A program made the translations under genes and the position numbers. From Companilactobacillus bobalius (lineage in GTDB: Bacteria; Bacillota; Bacilli; Lactobacillales; Lactobacillaceae): a DNA stretch of 64,000 nt. The notes under the pieces are model-generated. The model worked only from the letters and a program-made list of their open reading frames with translations, was not told where the DNA came from and searched no databases. The stretch covers positions 9,406-73,405 of the forward strand of contig NZ_LNUA01000010.1 in assembly GCF_009764355.1 (NCBI RefSeq), in the 5' to 3' direction. Below, piece after piece: positions 49,437 through 58,168 of the stretch. Each line of letters begins with the position of its first letter. Within the stretch, counting starts at the first letter, position 1.

Positions 49437-52192
49437 TCGATGATCATGCTCTTCTTAGCACTCTTATGTAGTTTATGCATAAATGGCTTCAATGGTTCTG
49501 TACATAGTAATCCTAATAGATAGAACCCAATTCCAAATGCTAACAATATAATAATATCTTTGGTTGCATTAGGCCAATATATTCCACCGACTGATTCTCT
49601 TATTAGATTTACCGCATATGTAAATGGTAGATATGGGTTGATTACTCTAAAGAATCCATCTGATAGTACTACTGGGAAGTTTCCTCCGGCTCCGGAAATT
49701 GATAGCACTAGGATAATAATTCCGAGTCCTTTTCCGACGGTTCCAAACATTTGGACTAACGAATATAGTATCGAGATGAAGACGAAACTTACAAACATAC
49801 AGAAGACAACTAACCATATCTTCTCTTTGGTATAAGCATGCAAGATGAATAGGTTACCTAAGGCTGCGGAGATTGCTTGTAATTGGTTTAAGAAACCAAA
49901 TGTTAAGTAACGGCCATTGAATCTTTGCTTGAATGTGTAGAGATATTGTTGTTTCTCGTCTAACTTGAAGTGAACGGTGAAGACACTGGATAGTAACAAT
50001 GCTCCAACCCAAATACAGAGAGCTAAGTAGAATGGTGCACTGGCTGATCCGTAGTTTGGTACGTCATAGAGATTGTCTTGCTTCAATTTGACTGGGTTAG
50101 AGAAGAAGTCAGATTCTTTGTTGGCGTCGGACTTCATTAATCTAATAATGGCTCCGAGGTCAACGTCTTTCTTGCCCTTCTTCAATAGGGTAGCGGAATG
50201 ATGAATGTCTTTCTTCAATTGTGGCCAATCATTTTCGGCAAAGTCGTTAGCGGTTGATAGTGCTTGTTCTAATTCTGGTGTCTTGGAGTTAACCAAATTC
50301 AAAGTTGTAGTTAACTCATTTTCAATTGATGGCAATTCATATTGAACAAAGAAGGTAGCCTTAGCTAGTTTGTTCTTCAAAGTTGGATAATCGTTGTCAT
50401 AGAAATCATTTAGCATACCAATTCCGGTAACGATGTTGTTCATATTACCATTCAATAATTGGTTAGCGTCATGAATTTCGTTACCAACAGCAGGCAATTG
50501 TTTTTGATACTTTTGAAGGTAACTTAAAGCAGTGTTCAAAATACCTTCAGTATTGTTCAAGAGTCCTGGTATTGATGGGATGATATCGGTGTTGAAAGAT
50601 CCTAGTGTGGAACTAAGTTCCTTCAAGAAGCTATTGATATCAGTAACGATTGTTGAAACTGAATCCATAATGTTGATGTTCTTAATTGTATTAACGCCGT
50701 CAGCTACTTGGTTTGCATGTGTTTGTAAATTAGTTAGCTTACTTTGCAATTCAGAAGTATCTAAGCTGTCATAGTTGTTCAAAATATCATTAGCTTTTGT
50801 AGCTAATGTATCGTTCAACGTAGCTAAATCGTTTAGATGTTGAATAGGTCTGTCGAGTAGAGTTAACTTATCCTTACCTAATTGTTCAGCTAGGCGGTTG
50901 AAGAAGTTTTGGAGATCAGTTAAAGCTGAAGCAACTTGACGACTGACTTTTGCCAAATGGGTTGAGTCGGTAGCGATGTTTTGAATAACGGTCTTCAATT
51001 GTTCTTTCAACTGCTGGTTAGTTGGATCTTCTTTGATCTTGTCGATTAAAGTATTGATCATCTCGGCAGAAGTACTGATTTGCTTACCAAGGTTGTAAAC
51101 CATTGATAAACCAGTATCGATGGTTGTCTTGATAACAGGTAAGGCTTGTTGAATCTTAGGAATCAATTCAGAAGTTGTCTTATCAGTAGCGTTCTTAGCA
51201 TCTTCGCCTAATTTTTGAACTTCAGGCATGACGTTTTGAACTTTCTGGATAACTTCTAGTCCGTTTTGGACTTGAGTGATACTGGAGCTCATTAAGCTAG
51301 AAATTTTACCAAAGTCCGTATCCACTTCGTTGATTTGAGTACCAGCGTTTTGGATTTCAGGAATCTTATTATTTAGTTGCTTAGCGGCAGTTCCACCAAC
51401 ATCGGCTAATGGCAAAATATTATTAACATTAACTAATTTATTAGCATCCTCATTTAATAATGGCAAATATCCATACATGTCATTAACTTGATTCAATTTT
51501 TGATTCAAGTTAGGTACTAGGGTATTAGCTTTTTGAACTTTATCCATAATGTCCTGTAATTCAGGGATGTTGTCATCAGTTGTGACTAGCAAGGATTCGA
51601 ATCGTCTTAACATTGGAAGGTTATCTTTGATATCCATTCCCGACTTGTTCAATGCTTGTGTAATAGTTTTACTGATGGTTCCCACGAATTCAGAAGAAAT
51701 TGTGTTTTGTAAGGTTGTTGCCCCGGTTTGAGTCAATTTCGGGGCTATCGCATTGATTTTCTGATTTACCTTAAAGACCAGCTTCGGTTTCTTAATAGTT
51801 CCAGATAAGAAGCTGATAATGTCCTTAGAAAAAGTTTTTGGAATATAAATTCCAGCGTAGTAAGAACCATCTTTGACACCTTGGTCTAATTCCTTTTTGG
51901 AGTTGACAAAAGTCCAACCTAGTTTATGATTCTTTTTAAGGTTGTCGATTAATTGATCACCAATTTCAATTTTTTGACCCTGTACTTCAACTGGCGTATC
52001 GGCTGAATAAACGGCAACTTTTAGACCACTAGTGTTAGAATAAGGGTCCCATAGGGCCCAAACGTTAAACCAGCAGTATAGACACGGTAAAATAACCAGT
52101 GCCAGCATCAATAAAGTTGCGGGCTTGGATTTTAATGTCCTCTTTAAATCTAATTTAAATAATTCCCAAGCTTTGATAGAAATCCCCTCCAA
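49433..52192 (-). CDS. YhgE/Pip family membrane protein
   Basis: About 919 aa. One membrane segment near residues 25-45 (TLLMLALVILPCLYCWFNV), a very long extracellular region rich in coiled-coil and N/Q/T-containing repeats, then five C-terminal ABC-2-type segments. This is the YhgE/Pip layout; relatives serve as phage receptors or as secretion factors. The true start is unclear. The TTG at 52192 overlaps the only RBS (GGAGGGG), and the best-spaced codon after it is an ATC six bases on. Confidence 0.85.
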   Translation of the reverse strand: MEGISIKAWELFKLDLKRTLKSKPATLLMLALVILPCLYCWFNVWALWDPYSNTSGLKVAVYSADTPVEVQGQKIEIGDQLIDNLKKNHKLGWTFVNSKKELDQGVKDGSYYAGIYIPKTFSKDIISFLSGTIKKPKLVFKVNQKINAIAPKLTQTGATTLQNTISSEFVGTISKTITQALNKSGMDIKDNLPMLRRFESLLVTTDDNIPELQDIMDKVQKANTLVPNLNQKLNQVNDMYGYLPLLNEDANKLVNVNNILPLADVGGTAAKQLNNKIPEIQNAGTQINEVDTDFGKISSLMSSSITQVQNGLEVIQKVQNVMPEVQKLGEDAKNATDKTTSELIPKIQQALPVIKTTIDTGLSMVYNLGKQISTSAEMINTLIDKIKEDPTNQQLKEQLKTVIQNIATDSTHLAKVSRQVASALTDLQNFFNRLAEQLGKDKLTLLDRPIQHLNDLATLNDTLATKANDILNNYDSLDTSELQSKLTNLQTHANQVADGVNTIKNINIMDSVSTIVTDINSFLKELSSTLGSFNTDIIPSIPGLLNNTEGILNTALSYLQKYQKQLPAVGNEIHDANQLLNGNMNNIVTGIGMLNDFYDNDYPTLKNKLAKATFFVQYELPSIENELTTTLNLVNSKTPELEQALSTANDFAENDWPQLKKDIHHSATLLKKGKKDVDLGAIIRLMKSDANKESDFFSNPVKLKQDNLYDVPNYGSASAPFYLALCIWVGALLLSSVFTVHFKLDEKQQYLYTFKQRFNGRYLTFGFLNQLQAISAALGNLFILHAYTKEKIWLVVFCMFVSFVFISILYSLVQMFGTVGKGLGIIILVLSISGAGGNFPVVLSDGFFRVINPYLPFTYAVNLIRESVGGIYWPNATKDIIILLAFGIGFYLLGLLCTEPLKPFMHKLHKSAKKSMIIE

Positions 52193-52232
52193 ATCTCTGT
52201 TAAAACTGTAGTAGTAATATAATTATATAACG

Positions 52233-52988
52233 TTATGACAGCGGATTATAATAAATAAACCCGTTGACCATTTTTAGAATCTCTGAATCATCGTGAAGCA
52301 TTGAGTGTTCTGCATTAGAGCCCTTAATAAGATATTCGGTGTATTCTTTTACTCGCGGTTTGAGAATGTAAGAAATAGACTTGGCAGATGTAACGGAAAT
52401 GTATTTGTCACTATTAGAGTGATCGCCGACATTTCCAAAAATGTTCAAAACGCGTAAATCGTCTGAGATACTTTTTTCATTCATAAAAATTCTAAAGTAG
52501 GTTGGACTCATAAAAGCTGGACGTCCGTTTGGCTTGATTCGGTTGATGTTGGGAAGATCTCCCAAACCAATAATTCCGTTGAACGGTGCAGCGATGAGTA
52601 CTAATTTTTTCAACCTAGGCATGTAGGGACGCATTTTTTCCTTCAAATTGACCAGTACCAATGAAACGGCACCTAGTGAATGACCAATTGCATCATAAGT
52701 TGTGAATTCATGTTCTAAGCGTAAGTTAAATAATAGCTTGGTTAACCAATATGCCATCTGGTTACTGCCAACCCATTTATTTTGAAAAACAACTTGGACA
52801 ATGGGATGTTCATCCTCAGTCCAAACTCCCTCATATGTGACTTTTCCCTTCCAATCAATGATTGCTTTGAGAAATTGGTCTTTTTGTTTACCGTTACACT
52901 TTAAAGCGGATTCGATCATTTTCTTGGTCGTATAGTCTCCACCACGAAAACCGTGGATATAGAGAATCGGCCATTGCCCTTTTTTCAT
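52233..52988 (-). CDS. Alpha/beta hydrolase of the DUF915 type
   Basis: 251 aa from ATG 52988, with TTGGGGTG upstream; the frame opens further 5' but without an RBS. It starts WPILYIHGFRGGDYTTKKMI (oxyanion-hole region), has the nucleophile elbow AIGHSLGAVS, and a late DHSNSD and AEHSMLHD likely to supply Asp and His. There is no signal peptide. The substrate is unknown; such proteins are called cell-surface hydrolases in lactobacilli, but this one lacks an export signal. Confidence 0.8.
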   Translation of the reverse strand: MKKGQWPILYIHGFRGGDYTTKKMIESALKCNGKQKDQFLKAIIDWKGKVTYEGVWTEDEHPIVQVVFQNKWVGSNQMAYWLTKLLFNLRLEHEFTTYDAIGHSLGAVSLVLVNLKEKMRPYMPRLKKLVLIAAPFNGIIGLGDLPNINRIKPNGRPAFMSPTYFRIFMNEKSISDDLRVLNIFGNVGDHSNSDKYISVTSAKSISYILKPRVKEYTEYLIKGSNAEHSMLHDDSEILKMVNGFIYYNPLS

Positions 52989-53056
52989 AAATTCACCCCA
53001 ACAAGATATTATTATATAATTATTATTGAGAAAAATTAACCAAATGAGGTATGACA

Positions 53057-53749
53057 TTGCAAAAATATTATGCAGTACGACGCGGTAAGAAACCTGGAAT
53101 CTATTCAACCTGGGCTGACTGTAAGGCTCAAGTCGATGGTTTTGCCGGAGCTAGATATAAAAGTTTTCCTGATAAAGCGCAAGCACAAGCTTTTATTGAT
53201 GGAAAAGATTCATATAATAGTAGAAAAACGACAACTAAAAAATCTGCCAACAAAGTTTCTAATATTGAAGATTTTGACATCGTTATTTATACCGACGGTG
53301 GTTCCAGAAATCATGGTAACTTTAAAGGTGGTCATGTTAAGGATTCTGATAAAGCCGCTTGGGCCTATCATATCAATAACAAAGGCCAGATATATGAAGG
53401 AACTGGTGGAGAATTTGGAGCGACAAATAATCGCATGGAGATAATGGCCCTAATTCAGAGTATTAAACGATTAAATGAGCTTAAAATCAACCAACAAAAT
53501 GCGATATTTGTCTTAGATTCTCAGTACGTCCTCAACGCTATTACTCAAAATTGGCTCAATGGCTGGAAGAGAAGAGGCTTCAAAAAAGCCGATGGTAGTA
53601 CACCGGTGAACGTTGAGTTGTGGCACGAGTTGGATCAACTTTTGCCAACCATTCCTAAGAAGACTTTTGAATGGACTAAAGGACACGCAACCAATGTGGG
53701 GAACAACCGTGTTGATGCTTTGTTAAATGAAACAATGGATAAAATGTAA
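53057..53749 (+). CDS. rnhA: Ribonuclease HI with N-terminal hybrid-binding domain
   Basis: 230 aa from TTG 53057, which has GAGG 7 bases upstream; the ATG at 53051 is too close to it. Residues 1-45 form the RNA/DNA-hybrid-binding domain (YYAVRRGKKPGIYSTWADCK). The RNase H domain shows IYTDGGS (Asp), NRMEIMA (Glu), VLDSQYV (Asp) and GNNRVDALL (Asp). It removes RNA primers and R-loops. Confidence 0.9.
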   Translation: MQKYYAVRRGKKPGIYSTWADCKAQVDGFAGARYKSFPDKAQAQAFIDGKDSYNSRKTTTKKSANKVSNIEDFDIVIYTDGGSRNHGNFKGGHVKDSDKAAWAYHINNKGQIYEGTGGEFGATNNRMEIMALIQSIKRLNELKINQQNAIFVLDSQYVLNAITQNWLNGWKRRGFKKADGSTPVNVELWHELDQLLPTIPKKTFEWTKGHATNVGNNRVDALLNETMDKM

Positions 53750-53756
53750 AAATTGT

Positions 53757-53783
53757 TGTTCCGAACTAAATCCTGCTTTGCCT
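53757..53783. repeat. Right-end fragment of the foldback repeat, copy E
   Basis: TTGTTCCGAACTAAATCC and the following TGCTTTG match the extreme right end and flank of copies B and C. No left part is present. It is followed by the companion long terminator. It lies between convergent genes. Confidence 0.6.
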
Positions 53784-53811
53784 ATTAGCTATTGTAAAAT
53801 CTAAATAATAA

Positions 53812-53890
53812 ATAAGAACAGCGTCTATTAAGAGATATTCAAATACATAACATATGTTTTGAATACTTAATGGAAGCTGTTCTTTTCATT
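53812..53890. terminator. Long terminator hairpin, right of repeat E
   Basis: AAGAACAGCGTCTATTAAG (53814-53832) pairs with CTTAATGGAAGCTGTTCTT (53866-53884), two mismatches, with a nested ATTCAAA/TTTGAAT stem. It serves convergent rnhA and ASCH genes. Confidence 0.78.
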
Positions 53891-54344
53891 TATAAACTAC
53901 TTTGTAAACTTCACAGACACAGGGAAGTTCTTCATTGAAAGGATGGTGTTCGTCGGCATATTCTTGTTTGAAGAATTTCCAATGATCTTTACGCCATTCA
54001 TCTAAACCACGAGTACCTTCGCCTTCGTGATAGGCATGTTCGGCTGAGACTTGATTAAAAGGGACAGTTTCTACAACGACTGTTTTGGTGATACAAGTTG
54101 GTTGATTGTGTCCATCTAAAATAATTCCGTATTCACCTACTTGCGGTAAAGGGTCAGTTTCATCTTGTTTGTAGAGATCATAAGCTGAAGTTGTAGCGGT
54201 TTTAATACCGTTTTTGATGAGATTAGCTAATGAGTCTTGTTCCTCAATGTCATCTTCGCCACCTAGTGAGAAGGCCTCGTAATCGTTAGTTGTGACTTCG
54301 GGATGTTCTGTTTTGAAGTTGTTCCAATATGTTTTTATGTCCAT
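53886..54344 (-). CDS. ASCH domain protein
   Basis: 152 aa. The ASCH fold is indicated by EAFSLGGEDDIEEQDSLANL, IKTATTSAYDLY, PQVGEYGIILDGHNQPTC and EGTRGLDEWRKDHWKFF. These are PUA-like RNA-binding domains; some have amidohydrolase or nuclease activity. No partner gene is evident. GAGGTAAAT precedes the ATG. Confidence 0.85.
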   Translation of the reverse strand: MDIKTYWNNFKTEHPEVTTNDYEAFSLGGEDDIEEQDSLANLIKNGIKTATTSAYDLYKQDETDPLPQVGEYGIILDGHNQPTCITKTVVVETVPFNQVSAEHAYHEGEGTRGLDEWRKDHWKFFKQEYADEHHPFNEELPCVCEVYKVVYK

Positions 54345-54427
54345 ACGTATTTACCTCTACCAAATTATAATTAGTTTAATTGTAAATATAGTGGCAATTA
54401 AATCAAAGATTATTCGGAGATAAATAT

Positions 54428-54516
54428 AAGTGCTTAATTAAAGATAAAAGATTAAACTAAAAGTAAGCACTTGCATGATTGAAAACAGTGCTTAATTATT
54501 TTTATAGTGCTTAAAA
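54428..54516. promoter_or_regulatory. Four AGTGCTTA boxes upstream of the LevR-like gene
   Basis: AAGTGCTTAATTA (54428-54440), AGTAAGCACTT (54462-54472, opposite strand), AGTGCTTAATTA (54487-54498) and AGTGCTTAAAA (54506-54516). The boxes cover a sigma-70-like TTGCAT-N17-AATTAT. The same box occurs as an inverted pair before the PTS promoter, so the activator probably binds both and controls itself. Confidence 0.6.
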
Positions 54517-54524
54517 GGTGAACA

Positions 54525-57089
54525 ATGACAAAATCAGTAGATAAAGTATATAAGGTGATTCAAGAGGAATATGGAGATGAATGGACTGATACTAAGACCA
54601 TTGCCGATGCGGCAGGACTAAGTAGAAATGTCATTAGTATCTATTTGTCTCAACTTTATAAGGAAGGAAAATTAACTAAGAAGAGTGGTAGACCAGTATT
54701 ATGGAAGATTGCTAAAGATGATGCTCCTTTTCAAAATTTGATTGGTCATTCTGGAAGTTTAAAGGACATTGTCAAAAAGTGTCAGGAATCAATAGTTTAT
54801 CCTCCCAATGGTTTTCCTTTAATTATTACTGGACCTAGTGGTGTCGGTAAAAGCTTTTTAGCCAAAGATATTTATAATGAAGCTAAAAAAATGAAGGTTA
54901 TTTCCGACGATGCTAAATTTGTGACATTAAATGCTGCAGATTATGCTAACAATCCGGAATTACTTTCCTCAGTTCTATTTGGATATAAAAAGGGAGCTTT
55001 TACTGGGGCAAATGAAGATACGCTTGGATTAATTGATCAGGCTGATAATGGTTATTTCTTCTTAGATGAGGTACATAGGCTACCTAAGGAAAGCCAAGAG
55101 AAGTTGTTTTCCCTATTAGATTTAGGCAAGTTTTATCCTTTAGGTGAGAATGAGAACGCTCATAAGGTAAATGTTCGTTTTATATTTGCTACAACAGAGG
55201 ATTTGGATAATTTTCTTTTGAAGACCTTTGTTCGAAGAGTTCCATTGCATGTTTCTTTACCAGCATTTAAAGATCGTCCACTGACTGAAAGATTAGCGTT
55301 GATTACGAATGCTTTCAAGGAAGAAGCCGTGAGGATTGATCGTCGTTTTTATATAACTAATAAGGTAATTGAAGAGTTAACGAAAAACGATGCTTCGGGT
55401 AATGTTGGAGCTATGCAAAATGAGGTTAAATTGTTGTGTGCTTCAGCATATACAGAAAATTATCAGGGTAAAGATATTCATATAGGTTCTTCTTCGGAAA
55501 AGGACAATTACATAGTTATTGATAAAGACACTGACATTAATGATCGTACTGAATCAATTGATAATGAAATAGATTTGATTAATCAATTGCACTTGGCCTT
55601 GAAGAAATCAACGTCTAAAAAGGATACAATTTCTAATCAAATTTTATTGTTGATGAAATTCTTAAAGAAGCTTGATTATTTAATGGATACAAACTTGATT
55701 CAGTCCATTAGTTATAAGTTAAAGATAGGAATTGAATCGATATTAAATAAACGATATGGACTTAAACTGCAGTTATCAGATGCAGATATTAAGCAGATTA
55801 GTTTTGGCTTGTCATTGTATTACTTTACAGATTACGAAAAGGTTAATATGACCGAACTTAATAGTGATTTTGAAGAACTCTATCCACGGACTATGTATGT
55901 TTATAAACAATTGTTAAAAGGAATTAGTGAAGATAAGGATTTTGAAGAGTTCAATATACCTTGGTTAGTTTTATTATTTAAAGATAAAATTAATCAAATT
56001 GAGAGTATCCAATATACAGGAATTATTTTGGCACATGGAGATAGCACTGCTACAAGTATTCAAAGCGTGGTTAATAACTTGTGTGGTAATTATATTTTTG
56101 AGGCATTTGATATGCCAATCGATATTTCCATTCATGAGATTAATAACTACGTGCAAAAGTATATTAGACAACAAAAGGATCGAGATCATAAAGGGATTTT
56201 TGTGCTGTTTGATATGGGTTCTTTGACGCAGATGTTCTCGGAAATTAAAAAGTACTCTAATTGCGAATTGCTGGTTATTAATAATGTTACAACGGCAACA
56301 GCTCTTGATGTTGGAATAAGAATTCAACGTAATGACGGATTTAAAGAAATTACTCGAGCAGCTAATAAATTTGGTGAGGCTTGTGGTACTCAATATTATG
56401 AAGGGCTTTCCGATAATTCTAATATTGTAGTTTCCTGTATGTCAGGTGTGGGTCTGTCAGAAGAAATCAAGCGGATGATGCTAGAAAGCTTGTCCAATAA
56501 GTTCGAAATTATAACGATGGACTATAAGGATTTGAAACAGACTTTAGAGAATCATGAACAAAAATTCTTTGATAAAACTAAATTTGTTGTGACGACAACT
56601 GATATTGATACGAATCTAGACATTGATATCATTAATATTTACGACATTATGGAGAAAGATGGCTATGCTAGATTTGAAAAGTTGTTGATTAATTCGGGAG
56701 AACAAAAGCCTAATATTGAAGCATTGATGAATAAGATGCTAAAATTCTTTACAATTGAAGGCATAAAAGATCGATTACAATTCCTTAATCCAGATGTTGT
56801 TATTGATGAGGTTCAACTTATTACCCAGAGATACCAAGAATATTATGATATTTCTTTGGATGGTAAAACCAAATTGAATCTGTATATGCATTTGTCATTG
56901 ATGATTGAGCGAATGCTAGTAAATTCTCGTAAACAGGAGAATCCAAGCGTTTCATTTGAAGGAGATAAGGAAAAAGAATTTTATTCTGTTTCTAAAACGA
57001 TATTTAAGGGTATCGAATTAAAGTACAATTTTCAGGTTAACGATTATGAGATATCGTTGATGTATCAGCTATTACATTTTTATATTTAA
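54525..57089 (+). CDS. LevR-like sigma-54 activator with PTS regulatory domains
   Basis: 854 aa. An N-terminal winged helix-turn-helix (1-65) is followed by an AAA+ sigma-54 interaction domain (about 70-310) with Walker A GPSGVGKS, the sigma-54 contact loop GAFTGA and FLDEVHRLP. After it come PRD1 (about 350-460), an EIIA(Man)-like domain (IILAHGDST, about 505), an EIIB-like domain (SCMSGVGLSEE, about 645) and PRD2 (770-850). PTS phosphorylation of these domains should tie activation to substrate supply. It drives the mannose-family PTS operon downstream through a visible -24/-12 promoter. Confidence 0.92.
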   Translation: MTKSVDKVYKVIQEEYGDEWTDTKTIADAAGLSRNVISIYLSQLYKEGKLTKKSGRPVLWKIAKDDAPFQNLIGHSGSLKDIVKKCQESIVYPPNGFPLIITGPSGVGKSFLAKDIYNEAKKMKVISDDAKFVTLNAADYANNPELLSSVLFGYKKGAFTGANEDTLGLIDQADNGYFFLDEVHRLPKESQEKLFSLLDLGKFYPLGENENAHKVNVRFIFATTEDLDNFLLKTFVRRVPLHVSLPAFKDRPLTERLALITNAFKEEAVRIDRRFYITNKVIEELTKNDASGNVGAMQNEVKLLCASAYTENYQGKDIHIGSSSEKDNYIVIDKDTDINDRTESIDNEIDLINQLHLALKKSTSKKDTISNQILLLMKFLKKLDYLMDTNLIQSISYKLKIGIESILNKRYGLKLQLSDADIKQISFGLSLYYFTDYEKVNMTELNSDFEELYPRTMYVYKQLLKGISEDKDFEEFNIPWLVLLFKDKINQIESIQYTGIILAHGDSTATSIQSVVNNLCGNYIFEAFDMPIDISIHEINNYVQKYIRQQKDRDHKGIFVLFDMGSLTQMFSEIKKYSNCELLVINNVTTATALDVGIRIQRNDGFKEITRAANKFGEACGTQYYEGLSDNSNIVVSCMSGVGLSEEIKRMMLESLSNKFEIITMDYKDLKQTLENHEQKFFDKTKFVVTTTDIDTNLDIDIINIYDIMEKDGYARFEKLLINSGEQKPNIEALMNKMLKFFTIEGIKDRLQFLNPDVVIDEVQLITQRYQEYYDISLDGKTKLNLYMHLSLMIERMLVNSRKQENPSVSFEGDKEKEFYSVSKTIFKGIELKYNFQVNDYEISLMYQLLHFYI

Positions 57090-57093
57090 ACAG

Positions 57094-57128
57094 GGTAAGT
57101 GCTTAATCAAAATTAAGCACTTATTTTT
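57094..57128. promoter_or_regulatory. Inverted AGTGCTTAAT pair: activator site and/or terminator
   Basis: TAAGTGCTTAAT and ATTAAGCACTTA face each other around four bases and are followed by a T-run. It can terminate the regulator transcript. Because it repeats the box found upstream of the regulator and lies about 50-75 bp before the -24/-12 promoter, it is also the best candidate for the enhancer site. Confidence 0.6.
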
Positions 57129-57168
57129 TTTACAATTAAAAAGCTTTATTTAACGGCTTTTATAAAAG

Positions 57169-57185
57169 TTGGCACGTAACTTGCT
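57169..57185 (+). promoter_or_regulatory. Sigma-54 promoter of the mannose-family PTS operon
   Basis: TTGGCAC-N5-TTGCT matches the -24/-12 consensus (TGGCAC-N5-TTGC). It lies between the LevR-like gene and the EIIA gene. Confidence 0.88.
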
Positions 57186-57211
57186 TATATAAAAGTGAGG
57201 AGGGTAATGAG

Positions 57212-57637
57212 ATGAAAAAAATAGTCGTTGCCTCACATGGCAGCATGGCCGAAGGCATGAAGAACACAATTGAACTTTTCGCCGGACATAATGACAATGT
57301 CAGTTACATTTCGGCATATACAAAAAAGAATGATGATTTGAATGAAACTATTGATAAATTATTCGATACATTCGCAGATGATGATAAAGTAATTATTTTT
57401 ACAGATTTAATGGGTGGCAGTGTTAATCAAAGATTGACTGTCAAAGCACAAAATAATAAGAACGTCTTTATTATTTATGGATTTAATTTACCAGTTGTAA
57501 TTGAAGCAATTTTATCCAAAGAGGACGTAAACGCAACATATATTAAGAAACTTGTAGAAGTTGGCAGAAATAGCTTAGGAACTGTCGAATTAAATAATAA
57601 TGATTCAAAAAATGATGATGAGGATTTTTTCAATTAG
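57212..57637 (+). CDS. PTS mannose-family EIIA
   Basis: 141 aa. Starts MKKIVVASHGSMAEGMKNTI with phospho-acceptor His9, and has the FTDLMGGSVNQRL motif typical of EIIA(Man). The acidic tail (DSKNDDEDFFN) recalls the tail of the EIIC protein downstream. GAGGAGGG precedes the ATG. First gene of the EIIA-B-C-D-GH13 operon, transcribed from the sigma-54 promoter. Confidence 0.92.
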   Translation: MKKIVVASHGSMAEGMKNTIELFAGHNDNVSYISAYTKKNDDLNETIDKLFDTFADDDKVIIFTDLMGGSVNQRLTVKAQNNKNVFIIYGFNLPVVIEAILSKEDVNATYIKKLVEVGRNSLGTVELNNNDSKNDDEDFFN

Positions 57638-57649
57638 GAGGAAATAATA

Positions 57650-58141
57650 ATGATTAAAATTATGAGAGTTGATGAAAGATTAATTCACGGACAAATCGCA
57701 ATGGTTTGGTCAAAGGAAATGAGTATTGATGGGATTGTTGTTGCCAACGATGCCACAGCTGGTGATGAGACACAACAAATGGCTTTGAAGATGGCTGTTC
57801 CATCAGGTATTAAAGTGATTATTAAAACAGTTGATAGTGCTATTGAATTATTGAATGATCCACGTGCACAAAATATGAAATTATTTGTTTTAGTTAGAAC
57901 TGTCGGAGATGCTGAAAAATTGGCCGAAAAGGTTTCCGATATTCAATATGTCAATTTAGGTAACGTTGGTAAGGCATCAACCGATCCTAAGACAACTTTG
58001 ACACAATTTGTAATGTTAACTAAACCAGAAATCGAATCTTTGAAGAAGTTAGTTGAAATCTATCCTGAAACAGCATTACAGAATCTACCAACAGATAAAA
58101 AAGAAAAAGCTACTGATTTTATCAAGAAAATGAATCTATAA
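57650..58141 (+). CDS. PTS mannose-family EIIB
   Basis: 163 aa. MRVDERLIHGQIAMVWSKEM carries the phospho-acceptor His13, followed by VANDATAGDETQQMALKMA and GNVGKA, standard EIIB(Man) features. It passes phosphate from EIIA to the sugar. GGAGG precedes the ATG, 12 bp after the EIIA gene. Confidence 0.93.
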   Translation: MIKIMRVDERLIHGQIAMVWSKEMSIDGIVVANDATAGDETQQMALKMAVPSGIKVIIKTVDSAIELLNDPRAQNMKLFVLVRTVGDAEKLAEKVSDIQYVNLGNVGKASTDPKTTLTQFVMLTKPEIESLKKLVEIYPETALQNLPTDKKEKATDFIKKMNL

Positions 58142-58168
58142 AATTATCACAGATGAGGAGAAATAGAC

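Noticed and set aside
54345..54524. CRISPR-like short repeats (AGTGCTTA) before the LevR-like gene
   Set aside because: Copies are in both orientations with unequal spacing and recur before the regulated promoter. They fit regulator binding sites, not an array.
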